From JAADHI01 sp964451325 (GTDB lineage Bacteria > Nitrospirota > Nitrospiria > SBBL01 > JAADHI01), in the NCBI GenBank assembly GCA_964451325.1, contig CAYVHO010000003.1:1-64000 (forward strand): a DNA stretch of 64,000 bases, in the 5' to 3' direction. Made by a program: the position numbers and the translations under genes. Positions 16,145-23,549 of the stretch are shown here, one piece after another; position 1 is the first letter of the stretch; every line of letters begins with the position of its first letter. Under the pieces are notes generated by a model. It saw nothing but the letters and a program-made list of their open reading frames with translations. It did not search any database and was not told where the DNA came from.

Positions 16145-16822
16145 GTGTTAAGGCACATTCGAGAAGGGGCCATTGATAACCCCTGGTTCTTCAGAATCGT
16201 CATGTTGGGTATTGCTGCCGTTTTCGCTGTTTCAATGGGCTGGTGGGGATTTGGCGATCAGGAAGATCCGGCAAACGTACTCGCTCGCGTGGGTGAAGAT
16301 CGCATTATGATTGTCGAGTATCAACGGGCCTATCGAAACGCTTCGAAATTTTATCGCGAACTTTTTCAGGGAGATTACGACGACGAAGCCCTCCGCCAGC
16401 GCGTCATTGATGAATTGGTTGAACGCAGGCTTTGGGTTCAGGAGGCCCGGAAAATGCGGATATCCATCAGTGATGAAAGTCTAAAAGAAACCATCACATC
16501 AATGCCCGGGTTTCAGAAGGAGGGGAGGTTTGACCCCGAAGTCTACAAACGCCTTCTTTCCTCTGAACGGTATACGCCCAAAAGCTTTGAAGCCAGACAG
16601 CGCGAAACCCTCTTGGTTAAAAAAGCACAGCTTCTTGTCAGAAGTGGTGTTTGGCTGACACCCGCTGAACTCAAAGAAGCCGAGGAAGCAGACCCTACAA
16701 ACCTTTCCGCCGATAAAACCATTGAAGACCGTCTTTCCCGTAAAAAAGAACGTTCCATAAGGGCCTACGCCATCTCGCTCAAACAAAAAGCAGGAATCGT
16801 CATCAAAGACGAACTGCTCTAG
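16145..16822 (+). CDS. Membrane-anchored SurA_N/PpiD-like chaperone without PPIase domain
   Basis: 225 residues. The cytoplasmic N-terminus MLRHIREGAIDNPWFFRIVM leads into one membrane helix (about 18-36) and then a SurA N-terminal-type chaperone domain (GEDRIMIVEYQRAYR; VIDELVERRLWVQEARKM; SISDESLKETI..MPGFQKEGRFDPEVYKRLLS). This is the arrangement of PpiD, a periplasmic folding factor at the Sec translocon, but the parvulin rotamase domain that should follow is missing and the protein ends in a basic helix. The perfect Shine-Dalgarno fixes the GTG start. It probably acts as a binding-only chaperone. It converges on the ABC permease gene. Confidence 0.8.
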   Translation: MLRHIREGAIDNPWFFRIVMLGIAAVFAVSMGWWGFGDQEDPANVLARVGEDRIMIVEYQRAYRNASKFYRELFQGDYDDEALRQRVIDELVERRLWVQEARKMRISISDESLKETITSMPGFQKEGRFDPEVYKRLLSSERYTPKSFEARQRETLLVKKAQLLVRSGVWLTPAELKEAEEADPTNLSADKTIEDRLSRKKERSIRAYAISLKQKAGIVIKDELL

Positions 16823-16846
16823 TGACGAATAGACCTGAGCTGGACT

Positions 16847-17827
16847 TCAGGCACTGAGCCGAACCCTCGGATCAACCCAGGTGTAAGAAATATCCGTAAG
16901 AATCAAACCCAGGATATAGAGCACTGAGCCCAAAAACACCATTGCGCGGACAATGCTAAAATCCTGACTGTTGATGGCGTCAATGGTGTAACTGCCCAAA
17001 CCGGGGATGCTGAAGAAAGATTCGGTAATCAGGCTACCCATAAAAAGCAGTGGGATAACAACCACGATACCCGTTAAAATTGGCACGAGGGCGTTTCGCA
17101 GTACATGGGTAAACAACACTCTCAGCTCTGAAAGTCCCTTGGCACGTGCGGTGCGGACATAGTCTTTTCCGATTTCTTCGAGGAAGATACTGCGATACCA
17201 GCGTGTCCCGCTGCCGATACCACCCACTAATCCGACAATAACAGGCAGGATCAAAAACTTGATCGCATCCAAACCTGTGTCGTAACCTGAAATGGGCACA
17301 AGTCGGAACATTTTGCTGAATAAAAATTGGCCACCGATGATGTAAAAAAGCGAAGAAATGGACATCATGGCAACAGCAATGACAACCGCCCAGGTGTCGA
17401 TGTAAGTCGCACGAAAAAAAGCAACGAGCATGGCGACGGTAATATTGACAAAAAGACCAAGGATCAAGCTGGGCACGGCAATGGCGAGACTGGGCCACAT
17501 GCGCTCTCGGATATCCGAGCCGATGTTCCGTCCATCGTCCGCAAAACCAAAATCAAAAACAAAAAGTCGCAGAGACTTTTCAAAAAAGATGGTTTGGGTT
17601 AATTTTCCAAGACCTTCGGCTTTGGCGTTGAATGCGATGGGTTTGTCGTATCCATGATCGGCCTTCCATTTTTCGATGGCCTCTGGCGTAACACGTTTCA
17701 TGCCCAACTGAAGCCGCGCCATATCATCCGGGGTATTGACGACAAAGAAGAGGAGAAAGGTCAGTAAATTGACCCCGATTAAAATCGGAATTGCATACAA
17801 ACTGCGGCGGATAATGTAGCTGATCAC
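16847..17827 (-). CDS. Peptide-type ABC transporter permease (DppB-like)
   Basis: 326 residues with six membrane helices. The N-terminus IIRRSLYAIPILIGVNLLTFLLFF is typical of DppB/OppB permeases, and the EAA loop RTARAKGLSELRVLFTHVLRNALVPI (about 226-250) couples to the ATPase. The C-terminal FSIPGLGSYTIDAINSQDF segment is also typical. The gene begins 1 nt after the binding protein ends. No second permease or ATPase follows; those are probably the genes at 1429 and 3483. There is a large periplasmic loop at about 35-100. Confidence 0.9.
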   Translation of the reverse strand: MISYIIRRSLYAIPILIGVNLLTFLLFFVVNTPDDMARLQLGMKRVTPEAIEKWKADHGYDKPIAFNAKAEGLGKLTQTIFFEKSLRLFVFDFGFADDGRNIGSDIRERMWPSLAIAVPSLILGLFVNITVAMLVAFFRATYIDTWAVVIAVAMMSISSLFYIIGGQFLFSKMFRLVPISGYDTGLDAIKFLILPVIVGLVGGIGSGTRWYRSIFLEEIGKDYVRTARAKGLSELRVLFTHVLRNALVPILTGIVVVIPLLFMGSLITESFFSIPGLGSYTIDAINSQDFSIVRAMVFLGSVLYILGLILTDISYTWVDPRVRLSA

Positions 17828-19966
17828 CTAAAGACCTCGCTCTTTTTTTCGATAACTCATAAGGGCCGGTGCTGTTCCGGCAAAAAAGAGGGCCGCAATC
17901 ACAGCAAGCGGCCACCATTGCGGTTTGTTCCACTCCGCCCGTTTTTTGTCGCGTAAAACGGAATCGATTTTTTTGTATTTCAAGGTATTGTTGGCCATGA
18001 GGTTGGGTTTAATATTGCCCTGCCAGGCATGATATAAAGCAAACTGCTTGGGATGAAAACCGGAAACCCAGGGTACATCACGTCGGAAAATTTCGACCAT
18101 TTCACTGATGATTTTTTGTCGCCTGGGGCTGTTTTCCATATTTTTCATTTCTTCAAAAAGTGCATCAAAACGTGGATTTGCGTAGTTTGCAGCATTTTCC
18201 CCATTTTTACCCGCTTTGGCATTGGGGCCGTAGAGCAAAAATAGAAAATTTTCGGGATCAGGATAATCGGCATTCCACCCCCACTGAAACATTTGCGCTG
18301 AGCCTTTCAACATCTTGTCTTGAAAACGGTTGTAGTCGGTGTTTCTGACCACCAATTGAATCTGGAGTTTTTCAAACTGTTTACGCATCCAATCAAAGTT
18401 GGCCTTCACCTCAGGTCCCGTGCCTGTCGTATCAAAGTGAATGATCAGGGGTTTTCCCGTTGTTTTGTCTCGACCATTGGGATAGCCTGCCTCAGCCAGT
18501 AGCTTCCGGGCCACCGCAATGGGCTTTCGTCGGGCTTTTCCGTCAACCCAATCGTAAACATAGGGGTTGATGCCTGCTTCCCCTTCGAGATAACCAAAAA
18601 TTCCCGGCGGCAGCGGCCCCTGCATGGCAATGCCCCGGCCATTGCGAAAAATGGCAATGGATTCTTCCTGATCAATGGCAATGCCAATGGCCTGGCGGAT
18701 CAGACGCGCAGATTTTCCGTCTCCCCCCAAAATAGGATCAAGCATATTAAAGGCCATATAGAAGGTGGTGGTCGCCGTACTGGTTAAAAGACGAATGCCT
18801 TGCGCGCGCATCTCCTCGGTTAAGGCGGCATCCCCACCCGCACTCACTCGCACGGCTTGATCAAAGCTATCGGAAGAAATACCGGAGCCATCATAAAACC
18901 CTTGTAGAAATTTGTTCCAAATAGGGATACCTTCTTTTTCTAAACTAAAAATGATCTTCTCGATAAAGGGCAATGTCGCACCCGCGTCATCCAGAAGCCC
19001 TGCTTCGGCATCTCCCGGCATGCCTTCTGAGGGATAAACTTCGCGATGAAAATTCGGATTTTTTTCGAGCACCATTTGGCGATTGGGATTATTCACCGTC
19101 AGCATATAAGGTCCTGTTCCAATCGGATACCAATCCAGTGTAATATTTTTTTCGATCAAACCCTGCTGTGCATAAAAACGATCCGCCTCATGGGGTAAAG
19201 GCGCAAAAAAAGGCATGGCCAACCAATAGAGAAATTGAGGGTACTTGCCTTTTATTTTAATACGATAGGTATAGCGGTCAAGCACCTCGGCCCCTTCAAA
19301 TGAAAAATCCCTCAAATCCAAAAAACCCTTGTCCTCAGAAGCGGCCTTTTTGAGGGTTTCCCCCAGGGCCTGTAAACCCACAATGTACTGGGTCATCAAT
19401 CCAAAAATAGGAGAATGGATCTTCGGGTGTGCCAGGCGTTTAATCTGATAAACATAGTCCTCGGCAATAAGCTCCCGGCTGTCTGTTTTCTCAAAATCGC
19501 CCATACGCCTGATCGCATCCAAGTCAATCGCATCAAGCTTGTGATAACGAAATAGATCTGTTTCCGTTTTTGCAAAAGCGGGATGGGGTTGATATTGAAT
19601 GCCCGGCGTAATTTGAATCTCGTAAAGACTCCAAGCCACATCCGCGACAGCAGCATCGCCCTCAATCACCGCACCCGAGGCGTCCAAATAAATCGGACGC
19701 GGTATTTCTTTGGCTGTTAAGGGAACGAGTTCGTAGGGACGTTTGAGGTAATGGTACTGGAAAGGGGGTTCGTAAATCTGTGCCGTAAAGGTCGCTTCGT
19801 TGGATGAATAAGAGCGTGCAGGATCAAGGTGCTTTGGACGCTGGCTAAATGAGCTGTAAAGGACGTTCTGACTTTTTTCTTCTGGGGGATAGGGATTGTT
19901 CAGTGCGGTATTTGAACACGCCGAAAACAAAAGAAAAACGAGGATAAGTCTAAAAATTACATTCAC
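17828..19966 (-). CDS. Extracellular solute-binding lipoprotein of a peptide-type ABC transporter
   Basis: 712 residues from a GTG at 19966. This start gives MNVIFRLILVFLLFSACSN, a lipoprotein signal with the lipid-receiving Cys after FSA. An upstream start at 20050 would run through secG and is rejected. The rest is an SBP family 5 fold (oligopeptide/nickel class): YSSNEATFTAQIYEPPFQYH, YPIGTGPYML, NPNFHREVYP, DYPDPENFLFLLYGPNA and PRFDALFEEM. It is larger than typical DppA (about 530) owing to insertions in the first lobe. It captures substrate in the periplasm for the adjacent permease. It sits 16 nt after secG in the glycolysis/secG transcription unit. Confidence 0.9.
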   Translation of the reverse strand: MNVIFRLILVFLLFSACSNTALNNPYPPEEKSQNVLYSSFSQRPKHLDPARSYSSNEATFTAQIYEPPFQYHYLKRPYELVPLTAKEIPRPIYLDASGAVIEGDAAVADVAWSLYEIQITPGIQYQPHPAFAKTETDLFRYHKLDAIDLDAIRRMGDFEKTDSRELIAEDYVYQIKRLAHPKIHSPIFGLMTQYIVGLQALGETLKKAASEDKGFLDLRDFSFEGAEVLDRYTYRIKIKGKYPQFLYWLAMPFFAPLPHEADRFYAQQGLIEKNITLDWYPIGTGPYMLTVNNPNRQMVLEKNPNFHREVYPSEGMPGDAEAGLLDDAGATLPFIEKIIFSLEKEGIPIWNKFLQGFYDGSGISSDSFDQAVRVSAGGDAALTEEMRAQGIRLLTSTATTTFYMAFNMLDPILGGDGKSARLIRQAIGIAIDQEESIAIFRNGRGIAMQGPLPPGIFGYLEGEAGINPYVYDWVDGKARRKPIAVARKLLAEAGYPNGRDKTTGKPLIIHFDTTGTGPEVKANFDWMRKQFEKLQIQLVVRNTDYNRFQDKMLKGSAQMFQWGWNADYPDPENFLFLLYGPNAKAGKNGENAANYANPRFDALFEEMKNMENSPRRQKIISEMVEIFRRDVPWVSGFHPKQFALYHAWQGNIKPNLMANNTLKYKKIDSVLRDKKRAEWNKPQWWPLAVIAALFFAGTAPALMSYRKKERGL

Positions 19967-19982
19967 AGACCCATCCCTTTCT

Positions 19983-20297
19983 CTATTCTGCGGCGTCCTC
20001 AGGCGTTTCGACCGGAGTGGGAATACTTGGAGAAGAACTGGTTGTGCCACTGCCGGAGGAGATCACTGAGCCACTTCGGCTCATGACCGAAAGTGTCATT
20101 GAAGTGACCATAAAAACAATGGCAGCACCCACGGTCAACTTACTTAAAAAGGTGGCTGCGCCGCGACTCCCAAAAACCGTCTGACTCGATCCACCAAAAG
20201 CAGCCCCCATTTCGGCCCCTTTTCCCGATTGAAGCAAGACAACACCAATTAAAATAAGACAAACCGTCACATGAAGAACAACAACGAAGGTATACAT
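19983..20297 (-). CDS. secG: SecG preprotein translocase subunit
   Basis: 104 residues. Two membrane helices (about 2-20 and 53-71) flank the signature loop LLQSGKGAEMGAAFGGSSQTVFGSRGAATFLSK, which is diagnostic for SecG. The tail is rich in serine and threonine. The tpiA-secG linkage is common in bacteria. A MITE-like element separates it from tpiA. SecG stimulates SecA-driven translocation through SecYE. Confidence 0.95.
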   Translation of the reverse strand: MYTFVVVLHVTVCLILIGVVLLQSGKGAEMGAAFGGSSQTVFGSRGAATFLSKLTVGAAIVFMVTSMTLSVMSRSGSVISSGSGTTSSSPSIPTPVETPEDAAE

Positions 20298-20313
20298 AGT
20301 ACTCCTTACTTTA

Positions 20314-20473
20314 GGAAGCTCTGATTAAGTCTGGGTTGGATTTTTCGAGAGATAAAATTTCCAGATTTAAGGCGAAAATTACAGGAAATAGCCCGCTATT
20401 TCCAAAATTTATAACGCAGAAGCTGGGAATTTTTGCTTTGAAAAAACGATTCATGACTTAATCCAGAGGTTCC
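20314..20473. repeat. MITE-like element, copy B, overlapping the tpiA stop
   Basis: The left end GGAAGCTCTGATTAAGTC (20314-20331) and right end GACTTAATCCAGAGGTTCC (20455-20473) are inverted copies with one extra base and one mismatch. The 160-bp element has no gene. Its left inner sequence (GGTTGGATTTTTCGAGAG) and right inner sequence (GCTTTGAAAAAACGATTCAT) closely match the corresponding parts of the element at 59287. The right terminal repeat is read as the final codons GAA CCT CTG GAT TAA of tpiA. Confidence 0.7.
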
Positions 20474-21255
20474 TTTACCTTTGCGCCTTGCGCAATGATT
20501 TCAAAAAAAGTTTTAGGGGAGAGACTCGCGCCACCCACCAAGACCCCATCGATATCGGGGGTTTTCATAAAATCCACAATATTTTTTTCCGAGATACTTC
20601 CGCCATACAAGACACGTGGCACGCCTTTTTTCAGCGTATCCGAAATGAGTGTCTGTATCTGCTGATGCACTTCCGCCACATCGGAAGGTTCTGGGGTTTC
20701 TCCGGTGCCAATCGCCCAAACAGGCTCATAAGCAATCATCCAATCTGAAACGGTGTCGCACAAACCACTTGCAATAAATTCCTCCGAAAACACCGAATTT
20801 AATTGGCCCTGTAAACGTTGCCAGGTTTTCCCGGCCTGTCGATCCTGCTGGGTTTCCCCAATGCAAAGAATCGGAAATAAACCCGCTTTTCGGATGACCA
20901 CCAGCTTTTTATGAATGTCCTCATCACTTTCACTAAAGAGGATGCGCCGCTCAGAATGGCCGATGATAACGTATTTGCACCCTATTTCGCAAAGCATCTC
21001 GGTCGAAATCTCTCCGGTACAGGCACCTTTGTTTGAAAAATGCACATTTTGTGCCGCCAAGTCGATTTCAGATACCGCTGTCGTTAAGGTATTTGAAACC
21101 GTCTGCAAGGCCGTAAAAGGGGGTGCGATGATGATTTTTGATGGCGCAAGTGCAGCATCCGTACAATATTTTATGAGATCGGACAGATAACTTTGCGAGT
21201 CCTTAAGCCCCATGTTCATCTTCCAATTGGCGACAAAACAAGGCGGACGGGTCAT
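20458..21255 (-). CDS. tpiA: Triosephosphate isomerase
   Basis: 265 residues. It interconverts dihydroxyacetone phosphate and glyceraldehyde 3-phosphate. All catalytic landmarks are present: the lysine in ANWKMN (10-14), the histidine in VIIGHSERR, the glutamate in AYEPVWAIGTG (loop 6 follows) and the phosphate-binding YGGSI and GVLVGGASL. The start overlaps the pgk stop by 1 nt. The last residues EPLD and the stop are encoded by the terminal repeat of a MITE-like element, so the native C-terminus has been slightly altered; this lies beyond the barrel and should be tolerated. Confidence 0.96.
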   Translation of the reverse strand: MTRPPCFVANWKMNMGLKDSQSYLSDLIKYCTDAALAPSKIIIAPPFTALQTVSNTLTTAVSEIDLAAQNVHFSNKGACTGEISTEMLCEIGCKYVIIGHSERRILFSESDEDIHKKLVVIRKAGLFPILCIGETQQDRQAGKTWQRLQGQLNSVFSEEFIASGLCDTVSDWMIAYEPVWAIGTGETPEPSDVAEVHQQIQTLISDTLKKGVPRVLYGGSISEKNIVDFMKTPDIDGVLVGGASLSPKTFFEIIAQGAKVKEPLD

Positions 21256-22460
21256 CAGTTCAGTTCCTCCATATCGGGTAAAACTGAAAGCCCTGGCAGG
21301 ACCTTGCCCTCTAAAAGTTGAAGTGCTGCCCCTCCACCTGTTGAAATAAAGGAAATATTTTCAGATTCGTTGGCCTGATGCACCGCCATTGCCGTTTCTC
21401 CTCCGCCAACGATGCTCAAAGCATAGGCATTTGCAACCGCATGGGCGATGGCTGAAGTGCCACGTGAGTAGGCATCCACTTCAAAAAGCCCCATGGGGCC
21501 ATTCCAAAGAATGGTTTTTGCGTTGGCCAGCGCCTCCGTAAATAAATGAACCGAGGCCCGACCAATATCCAAACCCATCCATCCCTTTGGAATTTCCTGT
21601 ACAGGCACAGACTTCGCCTCTGCGGAAGGATCTTTGCTTGTGGCAACCACGCAATCTACAGGCAAATAAAACTTAATACCTCGAGCAATGGCGTTTTGCA
21701 TAATTTCACGTGCAAAATCAAGCATGGAATCCTCAACAAGGGAGTTTCCCACATCAATGCCAGAAGCCTTTAAAAAGGTGAACGCCATGCCCCCGCCCAC
21801 AATGACTTTGTCTACATTGGGCCCTAGGTTTTCGATCACACCAATCTTTCCAGAAACCTTCGCCCCCCCCAAAATGGCCACAAAGGGGCGTGCCGGACTG
21901 GATACCGCCCGAACAAGATAGGTGATCTCTTTTTTCATGAGAAAACCACAAGCCTTGCTCCGGGTGAGTTCGGCAAGCCCTATGGTTGAAGCATGCTCAC
22001 GGTGTGCCGTCCCAAAAGCATCGTTAATATAAACATCAATACGGAGTTTTGCGAGAGATTGTGCGAAAGCCCTATCATTTTTCTGCTCTCCAGCGTGAAA
22101 CCTCAAATTTTCCAAGAGTAGAATTTCCCCCGGTTTAAGGTTTTTTGCCATTTGTTCCGTTTTTGACCCAATACAGTCATCAGCAAATAAAACGTCCTTT
22201 CCCAGCAGACGTTGCAATCGTTTTGCAAGTGGGGCGAGGGAAAAACGAAGATCTGCACCATTCGGCCGACCTAAATGCGACGCCAAAATAATGGAAGCGC
22301 CTTCATCAATGGCATAGTTAATTGTCGGCAGCGCAGAGCGAATGCGCGTATCATCCATGATGTTTAAGTTGTCATCCAAGGGCACATTAAAATCAACACG
22401 AATAAAAAGCTGTTTGTCTTTAATGTCGATGTCTTCTATCGTGATCTTATGGGTATTCAT
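21255..22460 (-). CDS. pgk: Phosphoglycerate kinase
   Basis: 401 residues from ATG 22460 (MNTHKITIEDIDIKDKQLFIRVDFNVPLDD). A frame open to 22544 would overlap gap and is not used. Motifs are RVDFNVPLD, LASHLGRPNG, LLLENLRFHAGE, AILGGAKVSGKIGVI, LPVDCVVA, DIGRASVHLF, NGPMGLFEVDA and the nucleotide-binding VGGGETAMAV near the end. It makes ATP from 1,3-bisphosphoglycerate. It is the middle gene of gap-pgk-tpiA, with 16 nt after gap and a 1-nt overlap with tpiA. Confidence 0.96.
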   Translation of the reverse strand: MNTHKITIEDIDIKDKQLFIRVDFNVPLDDNLNIMDDTRIRSALPTINYAIDEGASIILASHLGRPNGADLRFSLAPLAKRLQRLLGKDVLFADDCIGSKTEQMAKNLKPGEILLLENLRFHAGEQKNDRAFAQSLAKLRIDVYINDAFGTAHREHASTIGLAELTRSKACGFLMKKEITYLVRAVSSPARPFVAILGGAKVSGKIGVIENLGPNVDKVIVGGGMAFTFLKASGIDVGNSLVEDSMLDFAREIMQNAIARGIKFYLPVDCVVATSKDPSAEAKSVPVQEIPKGWMGLDIGRASVHLFTEALANAKTILWNGPMGLFEVDAYSRGTSAIAHAVANAYALSIVGGGETAMAVHQANESENISFISTGGGAALQLLEGKVLPGLSVLPDMEELN

Positions 22461-22476
22461 ATCAAATGTCTGTTGT

Positions 22477-23481
22477 TTAAAGGCTTTTTCCCACAAAGAC
22501 AACAAGGTCACGCACACGACAGGAATAACCCCATTCATTGTCATACCACGCCACCACTTTGGCCATGCGTTTGTTAATCACATTTGTGAGGGTGCCATCC
22601 ACGATGGAGGAATGTGCATTGCCTTTAAAATCGATGGAAACCAGGGGCGCTTCGGTATAGTCGAGTATATCTTTTAGTTCGTTCTCAGCCGCATTTCGAA
22701 ATACGGCCTGAATCTCTGCAATGCCCGCATCCCGATTGAGCATCACCACAAGATCAATGACCGAAACATTTGGCGTCGGAACACGAATCGACATGCCATC
22801 CAATTTACCTGCCAAGCCGGGCAAGACTTCGGAAATGGCCTTGGCCGCGCCCGTCGTCGTCGGAATAATGGATTGCCCCGCTGTACGTGCACGCCGGAGA
22901 TCTTTATGAGACCCATCAAGCAACTGCTGATCACGCGTGTAGGCATGCACGGTGGTCATGAGCCCACTCTGAATCCCAAAGTGCTGATCAAGAATTTTGG
23001 CAACAGGAGCCAAACAATTAGTCGTGCAAGACGCATTGGAAATAATATCGTGGGTTTGTGGTTTATATTCGGCTTCGTTCACCCCAAGCACAACAGTAAC
23101 ATCTGGATTTTTAGCCGGGGCGGAAATAATGACTTTTTTTGCACCCGCTTCAAGATGTTGTTGGGCCGAAGCACGATCCACAAAACGTCCCGTAGATTCG
23201 ATAACAATGTCCACAGAAAGCGCTCGCCAAGGCAAGTTCTCAGGGCTTCTCTCCCGGGTGATGCGAATAGATTTCCCATCAATCAACAAACAATCATCTT
23301 TGGCTTCAACCGTATGATTGAATTGCCCATGCACCGAATCGTATTTGAGTAAGTGCGCCAGTGTCAGTGCATCCCCGAGATCGTTAATCGCCACGATTTC
23401 CAAGTCAGGATGCGCAAAAGCACATCGCAAAACATTTCGTCCAATTCGCCCAAACCCATTAATTGCAACACGTAAAGACAT
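22477..23481 (-). CDS. gap: Glyceraldehyde-3-phosphate dehydrogenase, type I
   Basis: 334 residues. The NAD-binding INGFGRIGRNVLR starts at residue 7, and the active-site ISNASCTTNCLAP holds the catalytic cysteine. HAYTRDQQLLDGSHKDLRRAR and the C-terminal WYDNEWGYSCRVRDLV are type I signatures. It catalyses the oxidative phosphorylation step of glycolysis or its reverse. GGAGGAG lies about 10 nt before the ATG. It heads gap-pgk-tpiA-secG, which appears to continue into the ABC binding protein and permease genes. Confidence 0.96.
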   Translation of the reverse strand: MSLRVAINGFGRIGRNVLRCAFAHPDLEIVAINDLGDALTLAHLLKYDSVHGQFNHTVEAKDDCLLIDGKSIRITRERSPENLPWRALSVDIVIESTGRFVDRASAQQHLEAGAKKVIISAPAKNPDVTVVLGVNEAEYKPQTHDIISNASCTTNCLAPVAKILDQHFGIQSGLMTTVHAYTRDQQLLDGSHKDLRRARTAGQSIIPTTTGAAKAISEVLPGLAGKLDGMSIRVPTPNVSVIDLVVMLNRDAGIAEIQAVFRNAAENELKDILDYTEAPLVSIDFKGNAHSSIVDGTLTNVINKRMAKVVAWYDNEWGYSCRVRDLVVFVGKSL

Positions 23482-23549
23482 CTTCTATCCACTCCTCCAA
23501 TTCTAAAAATAAGTCCTTGTTTCCAGTTTATTTTTGCCAGATAACGCGC

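Noticed and set aside
22873..23352. Plus-strand frame of 159 residues opposite gap
   Set aside because: Antisense shadow of glyceraldehyde-3-phosphate dehydrogenase, without a ribosome site.
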